Shown: one piece after another, positions 56,654 through 64,000 of the stretch
Numbering within the stretch: position 1 is the stretch's first letter
Layout of the letters: the number at the start of each line of letters is the position of its first letter
Assembly: GCA_018056955.1 (NCBI GenBank)
Contig: JAGPEQ010000001.1
Coordinates: 104,392 to 168,391 of the forward strand
Direction of reading: 5' to 3'
Length of the DNA: 64,000 nucleotides
Origin: Bacteroidales bacterium
GTDB taxonomy: Bacteria; Bacteroidota; Bacteroidia; Bacteroidales; Tenuifilaceae
Made by a program: the position numbers and the translations under genes
The notes under the pieces: generated by a model
Databases searched by the model: none
What the model was told of the DNA's origin: nothing
Seen by the model: only the letters and a program-made list of their open reading frames with translations

Positions 56654-57718
56654 ATGCAAAAGCTTCGTCTTTTACTTTTGCCCTTTTCGTTGCTTTACTG
56701 GTTTGCAGTAAAGATTCGGAACCTCCTTTTTGATATCAATGTTCTGCGCAGCTTTGAGTTCGACCTTCCAACCATTTGTGTTGGTAACTTAACCGTGGGG
56801 GGAACAGGCAAAACCCCGCATACCGATTACCTTATTAGTTTACTGAAAAACAACTATAAAACGGCACTGCTAAGCCGTGGGTATGGTCGTAAAACCAAAG
56901 GTTTCAGAATTGTTGAGCAATCGTCGCTGGCCGTTGAGGTAGGCGATGAACCCCTTCAGCTTAAGCTCAAACACCCCGATGTTGCCTGTGCCGTGCATGA
57001 GGACAGGCTAAACGGCGTGGTGGAGGTAATGGGCTCGTTCCCTGAGACCGAGGTTGTTGTTCTGGACGATGCCTTCCAACACCGTTGGATAAAAGCAGGG
57101 CTTAACATCTTAATGGTGGATTACAACCGACCGGTTTACGCCGATTTCTTTTTGCCTGCCGGGAATCTCCGCGACAGCATCTCGGAGATTAAGCGGGCCA
57201 ATATTGTTATAGTGAGCAAATGTCCCGATAACCTTACAACCCATGAGCAAAAGTTAATAGCCCAAAGGATTAAAATCAAGCAAAACCAGGATATTTATTT
57301 TACCTCAGTGAGCTATGGTAAGCCAAAGGCTGTTTTTAGCAATTACGAAGACTGTAATTTTAATCCAAATGAAACCATCTTCGCCTTATCGGGAATAGCA
57401 AATCCCAAGCCATTTATCCATCAACTCGAAAAAAATTATAAATTGGTAGGAAAGAAGACCTTTGCCGACCATCATAATTTTACGGTTAAGGAAATTCTAT
57501 CTATTTTTGAGGTCACCTCAAACGATGTAATGCTGGTAACCACCGAAAAGGATGCAGCTCGTATTCGTGGGCTAAACCTGCCATCGGATGTAAAAAGTAG
57601 GATTTACTACTTGCCGCTTGAGGTTTACTTTATCAATAACAACGAAAATAGGTTTAACAGTCAAATACTCAATTATGTTGGAGAAAATAAACCAAACAGT
57701 AACCTATATCAAGAGTAA
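56654..57718 (+). CDS. lpxK: Tetraacyldisaccharide 4'-kinase
   Basis: The ATG at 56654 is preferred to an upstream TTG (56627) that overlaps the permease stop. The 354-residue kinase has an N-terminal membrane-associating helix, the P-loop VGNLTVGGTGKTPHTDYLI, LLSRGYGRKTKGF, VGDEPLQL, VVLDDAFQHRWI and LPAGNLRDS. It phosphorylates the 4' position of the lipid A disaccharide precursor, so the cell makes lipid A. Its 3' end overlaps punA by 44 bp. Confidence 0.95.
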   Translation: MQKLRLLLLPFSLLYWFAVKIRNLLFDINVLRSFEFDLPTICVGNLTVGGTGKTPHTDYLISLLKNNYKTALLSRGYGRKTKGFRIVEQSSLAVEVGDEPLQLKLKHPDVACAVHEDRLNGVVEVMGSFPETEVVVLDDAFQHRWIKAGLNILMVDYNRPVYADFFLPAGNLRDSISEIKRANIVIVSKCPDNLTTHEQKLIAQRIKIKQNQDIYFTSVSYGKPKAVFSNYEDCNFNPNETIFALSGIANPKPFIHQLEKNYKLVGKKTFADHHNFTVKEILSIFEVTSNDVMLVTTEKDAARIRGLNLPSDVKSRIYYLPLEVYFINNNENRFNSQILNYVGENKPNSNLYQE

Positions 57719-58484
57719 GGTTACCATTGAGCCCGAAGTGGGGATTATACTTGGAACCGGTTTGGGTGGCTTAGTTCGTGAAATTGAAAATCAACAGGCA
57801 TTGGAGTATAAGGATATACCTAACTTTCCTGTTTCCACTGTTGAAGGACACTCGGGTCGCTTAATATTTGGCACCCTTGGCGGTAAAAAGGTTGTAGCCA
57901 TGCAGGGCCGCTTCCACTACTACGAGGGTTACGATATGAAACAGGTAACCTTCCCGGTTAGGGTGATGAAGTTCCTTGGCATTAAGTATCTTTTTGTATC
58001 AAATGCCAGCGGGGGCGTAAACCCCGACTTTGAGATTGGCGATTTGATGATAATTAACGACCATATCAACCTAATGCCCAATCCGCTCTTAGGTCCCAAT
58101 ATCAATGAGCTCGGACCCCGTTTCCCCGATATGCATAAACCCTACGAACACGATTTGATTGCCTTAGCCCAAAAGATTGGGGCTGAACTGGGCTTCAAAT
58201 TGCAGATTGGATGCTACGTGGGAACTACTGGCCCAACCTTTGAAACACCTAAGGAATATCAGTATTTCCGTATTATTGGCGGTGACACAGTGGGTATGTC
58301 AACCGTTCCGGAGGTTATTGTTGCCCGTCACATGAACCTGCCCGTGTTTGCCATATCCATTATTACCGATTTGGGTGTTCCAGGCAAAATTGTTGAGGTG
58401 TCGCACGAGGAGGTTCAAAAGGTAGGAGCCATGGCCGAACAAAAGATGACAAGAATTTTCAAGGAGATGCTCACAAGGCTATAA
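57675..58484 (+). CDS. punA: Purine nucleoside phosphorylase
   Basis: The start at 57675 gives 269 residues, the usual length; an upstream ATG at 57618 lies deep in lpxK. Motifs: GIILGTGLGGLV, TVEGHSGRLIFG, MQGRFHYYEGYDMKQVTFPVRVM, FVSNASGGVNPDFEIGDLM, GCYVGTTGPTFETPKEYQYF, GMSTVPEVIVARHMNLPVFAIS. It cleaves purine nucleosides with phosphate. A terminator follows. Confidence 0.96.
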   Translation: MLEKINQTVTYIKSKVTIEPEVGIILGTGLGGLVREIENQQALEYKDIPNFPVSTVEGHSGRLIFGTLGGKKVVAMQGRFHYYEGYDMKQVTFPVRVMKFLGIKYLFVSNASGGVNPDFEIGDLMIINDHINLMPNPLLGPNINELGPRFPDMHKPYEHDLIALAQKIGAELGFKLQIGCYVGTTGPTFETPKEYQYFRIIGGDTVGMSTVPEVIVARHMNLPVFAISIITDLGVPGKIVEVSHEEVQKVGAMAEQKMTRIFKEMLTRL

Positions 58485-58507
58485 TCCTTAATGCTATTCG
58501 CAGGGAG

Positions 58508-58537
58508 AGGCTACCTGTTTAGGGTGGCCTTTTTTAT
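58508..58537 (+). terminator. Intrinsic terminator after punA
   Basis: AGGCTACC (58508-58515) pairs with GGTGGCCT (58523-58530), with one G-T pair, and is followed by seven Ts. Confidence 0.88.
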
Positions 58538-58922
58538 TAAGTTGATGGTTGATAGTTGATGGTTGATGGTTGACGGTTGTTCGTGAGTGTATTGTCATGT
58601 TGAGAGCTAGCGAAAAATCCTAATACATAGATTTTCATTGCAAATGCAAAAAATCTACCTATGATTAAAAACGGCAATAGCAGTATTCTAAAACTCTTCC
58701 TGCAAATGAAAAGGAGAGAATAGTTCAGGGGACTTTGGAGTTCAGCTGAACTAATGAGCTGGCAATTGTTTATGCCTTCATAATTCTCATAGCGGATAGG
58801 GGTTAAAAATAATGCAAGGTTTATAGGCCAAATTCACTAGATCTTGCAAATATTTTTCCGAAAACCACTTGCTATATTATTAGTAGTCAAACTGTCATTA
58901 TATTAATAAGGGTCAACTAGTT
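58538..58922. other. Gene-free stretch left of the cassette array
   Basis: Starts with GTTGATGGTTGATAGTTGATGG repeats and one REP-like word (GTCATGTTGAGAGCTAGCG), then about 300 bp of unique sequence with no ORF, tRNA or hairpin that I can support. Confidence 0.6.
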
Positions 58923-58927
58923 AGGGC

Positions 58928-59051
58928 TAACGTTTTGGCGGTATGGCCAGTAAGGGATTGCGGAGTGGCGTTCCTTTCAACCGAGACGAATGATTGATGC
59001 GGGAGATGAACTTCGCATAGCACTGAAACACTTATTGGCAATACCGCATGT
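58928..59051 (-). repeat. attC-like element E1 (124 nt)
   Basis: Arms GCGGTATGGCCAGTAAG (58937-58953) and CTTATTGGCAATACCGC (59030-59046) pair at 15 of 17 positions. Outer triplets are AAC and GTT on the gene strand. It lies about 14 bp after the stop of the TonB-C-like gene. Confidence 0.75.
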
Positions 59052-59064
59052 TGGTTGCAGTTTT

Positions 59065-59574
59065 TCATTTTTTATCTACTTTCATAATCTTTGCTTCAAC
59101 ATTCTTTTTGGATTTTGTCTCTGTCACAATACATTTAAATCTAAGACAAAATTCTTTTTCTTCGATCTTGATAGGAGGAATTTGTTCATATCTCATTGAA
59201 TGTAATTGTCTTTCCAAATAGAGTCCTGGCATTTTTTTAAATAAATCAATTACTTGATTATCTATTCTCTTGTCAATACTTTCTATCATTCTGAGTTGAG
59301 TTGTATCTATAAATCCATTTGCTTTGAATTTAAAATACAGAATAAAATCACCTTTTATACAATCGGCATATAATTCATCTGGATATTTTATTTTCTCTAT
59401 CAAGTATTTACAAATTCTAATCTGTAATGCAGTATCAATACAATTGTTATCTAATGAATCAGGAAAAGATATTTCAAATCGTGCATATTCACAATTTCTA
59501 TTTATATCAGAGTCTTGTGCATAAATCAACGCTGTTAGTAATATCAATATCGAGGTTGTAATTATTTTTTTCAT
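59065..59574 (-). CDS. Exported TonB-C-terminal-like small protein (cassette gene)
   Basis: The 169-residue protein has a signal peptide (MKKIITTSILILLTALIYAQ). Residues about 55-125 follow the TonB C-terminal pattern: LIEKIKYPDELYADCIKGDFILYFKFKANGFIDTTQLRMI then DNQVIDLFKKMPGLY. It lacks the membrane anchor and Pro-rich linker of true TonB, so it cannot energise transport. Homologous stand-alone domains are common in Bacteroidota. The lower GC and the flanking attC-like elements suggest transfer as a cassette. Function unknown. Confidence 0.65.
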   Translation of the reverse strand: MKKIITTSILILLTALIYAQDSDINRNCEYARFEISFPDSLDNNCIDTALQIRICKYLIEKIKYPDELYADCIKGDFILYFKFKANGFIDTTQLRMIESIDKRIDNQVIDLFKKMPGLYLERQLHSMRYEQIPPIKIEEKEFCLRFKCIVTETKSKKNVEAKIMKVDKK

Positions 59575-59612
59575 TTTCTATCAGTGTCAATGTCTTTTTT
59601 AAAATTGCATAC

Positions 59613-59735
59613 AACGGCTGGGGGCTGGTAAAGTGCAGGAGTTTGAAACGTTTCATTGTCCCACGCTATGAAGCTACGAAAAAGCGGAAATGTTTCCTAA
59701 TCCGCTGGATACCTGCATTTTATTAGCCCCTTGTT
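59613..59735 (-). repeat. attC-like element E2 (123 nt)
   Basis: Arms GGGGCTGGTAAAGTGCAGG (59621-59639) and CCTGCATTTTATTAGCCCC (59712-59730) pair at 16 of 19 positions. Outer triplets are AAC and GTT. It lies about 15 bp after the stop of the 59751 gene. Confidence 0.75.
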
Positions 59736-59750
59736 GTGTGTAGCTTTTTG

Positions 59751-60290
59751 TTATTTAGTTAGTTTATTAACATTATATTCTATGGATTCTAATTTTGATT
59801 TAATATCATATATTTCGCTGTTTTGATAATCTTGATCCAAATAAATTGATGATAAGAAAGTTAAAATTGACAAAAAGAATATCCACTTTAAAATATTACT
59901 TGATAGAGATAATTGTTCTCTGTTTTTGTCTAGGGTAATAATTCTTAAAAAATATGCAATAGAGATAAAAATACCTCCAATAATAATTTGATTTGAGGCA
60001 TCCCAATCTGTGTTCTTAATTCCGTAAGTAAAAAAACCAGAACCAATTATAATCAATAATAAATCTATGAACTTAAAGAAAGAAGAAAAACCAATAAATA
60101 ATTTAATGTAACTTAGAGAATACCATTGATTTATAATTAGTCCAAAAATAACTAAACTTGCTCCTATTGAATACAATTCAAGTGGCATTTGAGTGTAACT
60201 GATGTCTTTCAAACCGATGGACATTAAAATTATACCGATTGAAGTACTAATCCCATTTATAATAATTTGCCAATTATGTTTAGTTTCCAT
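59751..60290 (-). CDS. Four-helix membrane protein of unknown function (cassette gene)
   Basis: The 179-residue protein has about five hydrophobic segments (IIINGISTSIGIILMSIGL, LELYSIGASLVIFGLII, FIDLLLIIIGSGFFTYGI, QIIIGGIFISIAYFLRIITL, ILKWIFFLSILTFLSSIYL) and a hydrophilic C-terminal helix. No known family is recognised. It shares its cassette with the 60324 gene (33 bp upstream). AT-rich codon use stands out from the core genes. Confidence 0.55.
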   Translation of the reverse strand: METKHNWQIIINGISTSIGIILMSIGLKDISYTQMPLELYSIGASLVIFGLIINQWYSLSYIKLFIGFSSFFKFIDLLLIIIGSGFFTYGIKNTDWDASNQIIIGGIFISIAYFLRIITLDKNREQLSLSSNILKWIFFLSILTFLSSIYLDQDYQNSEIYDIKSKLESIEYNVNKLTK

Positions 60291-60323
60291 AATCCGTTTT
60301 TTTTAGTTTAATGTAATAATCAA

Positions 60324-60983
60324 TTAATCATTCAATTTTATGTTATTAATCTTATGTTTAATTAGCCAACTTCTAATGGAACGTTCTAAACTTAATGAAC
60401 ATTCCTTGAAATTATTCCAATCTATACACGAAAATGCATCGTAAGCAAAATATATTGGTTTTTCATCGTTTTCCTTATTAAAAATATGAAAGTTACAGTT
60501 TACATTCGAATTTATGATAACTGCTTTTAATTCTTTTGCACTTTTGCATTCCTCATCAATATCTGAGATATGAACAGCAGAGCCAATTTGGGAATCGAAA
60601 TTTTTTAATTCATCAGATATTTCTTTTGGTAATAATGGATTATTGACAAATTTTGATGTTTCAATTATCCCTTTCGTACTTTCATTAAGTAAGATTCTTT
60701 CAGCGAGAAAATCCTTGTCATTGAATTTTATATTTTTTATTTCAAATAATGTCATTTCTATAAAATCACCTGTATACATATTACTTCCAGTCCTTCCAAA
60801 AAGAAAACCAATTCTATGATTATTAATGTATTCTATCAATTCAATTACTTTTTCAAGTTGTTTAAGGGATAATTCTTGTTTTTGAAAATTATTCATTATC
60901 AACCAGGCAATAAATAGGGTTCCTATTGAAACTAGTAAACCGACTATTTGAATCCCAATTTCAATTTTAACTATTGTTGTCAT
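60324..60983 (-). CDS. Single-pass membrane protein of unknown function (cassette gene)
   Basis: The 219-residue protein has one N-terminal transmembrane helix (IEIGIQIVGLLVSIGTLFIAWLIM) and a cytoplasmic soluble part with short helices (LSLKQLEKVIELIEYINNHRIGFLFG). No motif is recognised. It follows directly after element E3 in the same cassette as the 59751 gene. The two may work together, as both are small membrane proteins. Confidence 0.55.
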   Translation of the reverse strand: MTTIVKIEIGIQIVGLLVSIGTLFIAWLIMNNFQKQELSLKQLEKVIELIEYINNHRIGFLFGRTGSNMYTGDFIEMTLFEIKNIKFNDKDFLAERILLNESTKGIIETSKFVNNPLLPKEISDELKNFDSQIGSAVHISDIDEECKSAKELKAVIINSNVNCNFHIFNKENDEKPIYFAYDAFSCIDWNNFKECSLSLERSIRSWLIKHKINNIKLND

Positions 60984-61026
60984 ATGCTAGGAATTAAAAT
61001 CTATTGGTACATTCAAAGTTACACAC

Positions 61027-61150
61027 AACGGAGCGGCGCTTGTCGCAGTGGCGGGTTTCGGAGCACAAAACTGTCAATACACCACAAAAGTTAATGCGAG
61101 ATAGAATGTTTAATTAACCACGTCACCCGCCATTGAGCCAAACGCCTGTT
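61027..61150 (-). repeat. attC-like element E3 (124 nt)
   Basis: Arms 61035-61056 (GGCGCTTGTCGCAGTGGCGG...) and 61125-61146 pair at 18 of 22 positions. The whole element is about 90% identical to E4. It lies about 12 bp after the stop of the MORN gene. Confidence 0.78.
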
Positions 61151-61161
61151 AGCACCAGTAG

Positions 61162-63519
61162 TTATTTCAATTCTCCATTTTTGTAGCTTTCCTTTTTTAT
61201 TATCTTTTTTGTTTTTTTGTCTATGTAAACAGTTTTTCCATTTCTTAATCCGTCCTTTATTTTTCGTACTTCTGTAATTTCGTTTTCTTCATCATTATAA
61301 ATAAACTCACCCGTAAATAAATCTCCGTTAAGTGTAAAATACTTTTCGTCAGTTCGATTGTTTTGAATGTAGTTAGATTCAATTTTCACCTTCTGGTCAT
61401 AGAAAAAAAATGTCCAAAGTCCAATTCTATCTTCTTTATAGTACTTTCCTGTTATTAATGGTTGATTTTCAGAATTGAAGAGTTTGAATTCACCGTCTTT
61501 ATACCCCGTTGTTCCATCGGAAAACTTCCATACTGATAAAGCGAAATTGAGTTCAAACCAATTGTGGTCAATATCATTTTCTTTTTTTAGCCAATATTCT
61601 TGTGATGCTGATGTATTGTCGGTGTAATACTCAGTTTTTCTACATTTATAACTATTGTATTTTTCATTGTAAATCTCATAATGATTCTTCGGTTTCACAC
61701 CTAAGCTGTCATAAGTGATTAATTCAGTCAATTTTCCGTTATTGAATTGTTTTATTTCTCTTGGTTTATTTTGATTATTCCATACTATATACTCACCGTG
61801 TAGCACACCATTCCTATAATTAAAAGTTTCTGAAATTTTGCCTTCAGTATAATATTGAATCCATTTGCCCTCTCTTTTGTCTTTTATGTAATACCCTTTT
61901 TGATATATGAAATAAGTTTCATCATTAATATCTTTATAACTATATCTATATAACCATTCTCCGTCTTTTAAGTCGTCTTTGAAAAAGCCTTTGGCGATTA
62001 TTTCATTTGTAGAATCCCTTAGTTCATATGGGCCATTTAACTTATCGTTTTTATAATATGTAGTTTCAAGAACTTTCTGATAGACATACTTTCTGCAAGT
62101 GTCTAATGGGCTTTGGTTGCTATCAATTTCTGAACAAGGGAACTCTTCTTCTTCCAAGTATGAAAATCTAGTTGATTTTCCGTCTAATTTCCCATTTGCA
62201 AAGTTTTGTACAAGGTAAAGTTGTTTTGAAAATGGCATATTGCCACCATCACCGTCAACCCAACTCGTGTAATAATATTTCCATTCTCCTGTTTTTTGTC
62301 CGTTTGAAAATCTTCCTTCACTTCTTAATGTTCCTGTTAAATCATAGTTTTTCCAATATCCACTTTCCAAACCTTCATAATAGTTTCCTTCAATAGTAAG
62401 AGTTAATACACTTATATCTGTACGGATAACTCCACCAAATAAAGTTTTCATAAAATCTCTATAAACCTTATATTCTCCGTGTAACTCATCATTTTTGTAA
62501 GAACCAACAATTAAACTGTCTCCTTTAACATCTTGAAAAGCTCCATTTAAAACTCCTTTGGTGTAATTCTCAAATTTCAATAATCGTTCTTTCCCATCTT
62601 CTATGAAAATTAATTTCCAAGTGCCATTCTTATAATCATTTAAATATTCTCCAATTTGTTTGAGTTGTAAATTTCCGGTTTCGTCATCATAATAGTATTC
62701 TATTGTTTGTCCGTTCTTAATACCATCTTTAAATGTTGTTGATACAACAATTTTTCCGTCTTCATAAATTTTCAGTATCCCGTTTTTTTTACCATTTGAC
62801 ATTGTGTATTCAGCTGTTAAATTACCTTCATCATCAAATTCTTTAAATAAACCATTCTCATTACCATTTGTATAGTTTCCTACTTTTTTAAGTTTTCCAT
62901 TATAATGATAAACTTTAAGTTGCCCATTTATTTTACCATTTAGAAGAGTATACTCAGCTTTAACAACATCACCATAATAATATTCAGTTTTTTTACCATT
63001 ATCAGAGTCATAAATTCCTGCTTTTTTAATCAATGTTATTCTATATGCTGTAAAACTTCTACTACTCCAATTATCATCTTTTCTTTTTTCGGTTGATATT
63101 TTTAAAGTGTATGAGACATTGCCGTATGTAGAAATCACTTCATTATCTTCAATCTCACTATTAACTAGTTTAAATCCAGCAGCCGAAATTGAGTTTTGAA
63201 TTAATGAATAGGATTCTTTATTGAAAACTGTATAAGATATTTTATTTGGAAAACCTTCATATGTATATAGATAGAACCAAGCTTCTGCTTTGTCGCTGTA
63301 ATAATCTTTATTAAATGACCAAATTATTGTGTTATATTTATATGTATTTCCTTTTTCAGAGTCATAATAAGTCCAACCTTTTGTTAGCAAGACTTGGTTC
63401 ACGTCTTCCCAGTTTTTTTTATTACAAAGATTCGTTAAATCTGTCAATGTAATTTTTTGTCCAAAAATGGTTGAACACATTAAAAGTGTCAATGAGATTG
63501 TTAATGTTATTCGTTTCAT
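61162..63519 (-). CDS. Exported MORN-type (YwqK-like) repeat protein (cassette gene)
   Basis: The 785-residue protein has a signal peptide (MKRITLTISLTLLMCSTIFGQ), a 150-residue N-terminal domain of unknown type, then about 15 MORN_2-like repeats of 20-25 residues (G.L.NGKINGQLKVYHYNG, GNYTNGNENGLFKEFDDEG, GRFSNGQKTGEWKYYY, GKYYKEDRIGLWTFFFYD). Such proteins are often labelled 'YwqK family antitoxin', but the repeat only indicates a beta-solenoid binding surface, and no toxin partner is adjacent. At 2.4 kb it is long for an integron cassette gene. It is bounded by E4 and E3. Confidence 0.8.
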   Translation of the reverse strand: MKRITLTISLTLLMCSTIFGQKITLTDLTNLCNKKNWEDVNQVLLTKGWTYYDSEKGNTYKYNTIIWSFNKDYYSDKAEAWFYLYTYEGFPNKISYTVFNKESYSLIQNSISAAGFKLVNSEIEDNEVISTYGNVSYTLKISTEKRKDDNWSSRSFTAYRITLIKKAGIYDSDNGKKTEYYYGDVVKAEYTLLNGKINGQLKVYHYNGKLKKVGNYTNGNENGLFKEFDDEGNLTAEYTMSNGKKNGILKIYEDGKIVVSTTFKDGIKNGQTIEYYYDDETGNLQLKQIGEYLNDYKNGTWKLIFIEDGKERLLKFENYTKGVLNGAFQDVKGDSLIVGSYKNDELHGEYKVYRDFMKTLFGGVIRTDISVLTLTIEGNYYEGLESGYWKNYDLTGTLRSEGRFSNGQKTGEWKYYYTSWVDGDGGNMPFSKQLYLVQNFANGKLDGKSTRFSYLEEEEFPCSEIDSNQSPLDTCRKYVYQKVLETTYYKNDKLNGPYELRDSTNEIIAKGFFKDDLKDGEWLYRYSYKDINDETYFIYQKGYYIKDKREGKWIQYYTEGKISETFNYRNGVLHGEYIVWNNQNKPREIKQFNNGKLTELITYDSLGVKPKNHYEIYNEKYNSYKCRKTEYYTDNTSASQEYWLKKENDIDHNWFELNFALSVWKFSDGTTGYKDGEFKLFNSENQPLITGKYYKEDRIGLWTFFFYDQKVKIESNYIQNNRTDEKYFTLNGDLFTGEFIYNDEENEITEVRKIKDGLRNGKTVYIDKKTKKIIKKESYKNGELK

Positions 63520-63902
63520 TGTCTGTCTTTTTACTATTGGTGCTAACGTTTTGGCGCTTGGCGCAGTGGCGGATTTCGGAGCACAAAACTGTCAATACAC
63601 CACCAAAGTTGATGCGAGGTATAATGTTCAATTAACCACGTCACCCGCCATTGCCGCCAAACGCCTGTTGTGTGCTGGCGTTCTTGTCCACCATGTCTGT
63701 AAACCATTGTCTTTGTTGAGTTTCCGTGTCATTTTTCTTTGTCGTGTTGGTCTGTGCGTATGGGTGTTTTATTTTTTTTAAAAGCGTTGGAAAAATATTT
63801 TGAAATTCATTCTTTGGGTCGGAAAGGTGAAAGCTCTTTTGCAATTTTTGGTCTGTGCATTGGCTTGTGCGAATTGCAAATGTGCTTACACCTGTGCACT
63901 GA
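63520..63902. other. 383 bp gap: element E4 and a G/T-rich spacer
   Basis: Contains E4 (63545-63669). The remaining 63670-63900 is strongly biased, G/T-rich on the plus strand and A/C-rich on the minus strand, with only a short shadow ORF. Confidence 0.6.
63545..63669 (-). repeat. attC-like element E4 (125 nt)
   Basis: Arms 63553-63572 (GGCGCTTGGCGCAGTGGCGG) and 63645-63665 pair almost fully, with one extra base on the right arm that would stay unpaired, like the extrahelical bases of attC hairpins. Outer triplets are AAC and GTT. Confidence 0.78.
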
Positions 63903-64000
63903 CTATTTTATTGTCCATTCAACCCAAAAGTCAAATGGTGATGTTTCTTTTGTAGCATAGTATTCTACAATTTCGTATGCGATTTCAGGTTTACTTTTTC
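63903..64000 (-). CDS. C-terminal end of an unknown protein, cut by window edge
   Basis: Read from the minus strand: 31 codons ending in TAG (63903-63905), including KPEIAYEIVEYYATKETSP and FDFWVEWTIK. Acidic and aromatic. It is the next gene of the cassette array, with E4 about 230 bp downstream of its stop. Not enough remains to name it. Confidence 0.5.
   Translation of the reverse strand, partial: KSKPEIAYEIVEYYATKETSPFDFWVEWTIK

Larger units (their letters stand above)
58923..64000 (-). mobile_element. Putative integron-type gene cassette array (right end outside window)
   Basis: Four hairpin elements of 123-125 nt alternate with unrelated minus-strand genes. On the gene strand each element starts AAC and ends GTT. 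Cassette ends are complementary as expected for integration at G^TT: GTTAGCACCA at the start of the MORN cassette equals the reverse complement of the left end of its own element, and the two-gene cassette shows GTTGTGTGTA likewise. The TonB-C-like cassette matches at 8 of 11. Three elements lie a few bases after a stop codon. No integrase is in view; it should lie to the right of 64000 if genes read away from attI. Confidence 0.72.

Noticed and set aside
58990..59199. 69-residue plus-strand ORF across E1
   Set aside because: It starts inside E1 and continues as antisense of the TonB-C-like gene.
61162..63519. Naming the MORN protein an antitoxin
   Set aside because: The 'YwqK antitoxin' label rests on a repeat type only; no toxin gene is adjacent, and the protein is exported and very long.
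63641..63844. 67-residue minus-strand ORF beside E4
   Set aside because: It runs into the attC-like element and translates the biased spacer; composition is not protein-like.
1..64000. tRNA, rRNA or complete insertion sequences
   Set aside because: Scanning the gene-free stretches by eye found no cloverleaf-like conserved arms, rRNA segments or transposase ORFs.

Overview
This 64 kb window looks like a chromosomal segment of a low-GC member of the Bacteroidota, probably class Bacteroidia. The support is in the gene content: GldA, DUF4271 beside HemD, a TPR-SpoIIE phosphatase, a cyclic 2,3-diphosphoglycerate synthetase homologue, PorT-like and Ig-like cell-envelope proteins, many exported proteins with signal peptides ending in a Gln-rich AQ type site, and -7 promoter boxes of the TAnnTTTG type. 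rnpA-yidD, mnmG and two perfect ParB-binding (parS) palindromes lie within about 6 kb, so the left part is probably close to the replication origin, although dnaA is not in the window.

Layout. 1-4.8 kb: a minus-strand operon of exported signalling proteins (TPR-SpoIIE phosphatase, ankyrin-PPP phosphatase, CotH-like kinase fold, the last cut by the window edge). 4.9-8.4 kb: AsmA-like protein and a sensor histidine kinase. 8.4-24.7 kb: dense housekeeping genes (yidD, rnpA, hemD, DUF4271, uvrC, ade, two parS sites, mnmG, ybeY, an RsbW-like kinase, EnvC-like, dut, a flippase, a cyclophilin lipoprotein, pheS, a Crp-type regulator, ruvB, nadA). 25-32.4 kb: outer-membrane barrel, Xaa-Pro aminopeptidase, sulfotransferase, VanZ-like, coiled-coil membrane protein, gldA, serpin. 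32.4-35 kb: an accessory patch with an MNT/HEPN toxin-antitoxin pair bounded by two ~265 bp direct repeats, then a ~400 bp tandem duplication built from dispersed REP-like repeats. 35-43.7 kb: large exported protein, a relic of a Bacteroides-type conjugative element (DUF1896 plus a broken methylase N-terminus), GNAT protein, ispD, an acyl-CoA synthetase broken by one TAG, and a Ca/Na antiporter. 43.8-51.9 kb: Ig-like lipoprotein, thiamine-binding protein, PorT-like barrel, FNR-like reductase, rlmN, a cDPG synthetase gene broken by one TAA, sppA. 51.9-53.5 kb: a second repeat field, partly an inverted copy of the 34 kb field. 53.5-58.5 kb: namZ-like, rnhA, LolC/E-like permease, lpxK, punA.

58.9-64 kb is the most interesting part. 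Four hairpin-forming elements of 123-125 nt alternate with unrelated minus-strand genes (TonB-C-like, two membrane proteins, a MORN-repeat protein, one partial gene). Each element starts with AAC and ends with GTT on the gene strand. Three of the four begin within about 15 bp after a stop codon. Where both ends are visible, the first 9-12 nt of each gene unit are complementary to the left end of that unit's own element. This is the arrangement of integron cassettes with attC sites, although the outer core does not fit the usual GTTRRRY consensus. No integrase is inside the window; gene direction predicts it to the right of 64 kb.

Two otherwise intact genes each carry a single in-frame stop (TAG at 41495, TAA at 49724-49726). 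These are either recent nonsense mutations or sequence errors. No tRNA, rRNA, CRISPR array or complete insertion sequence was recognised.
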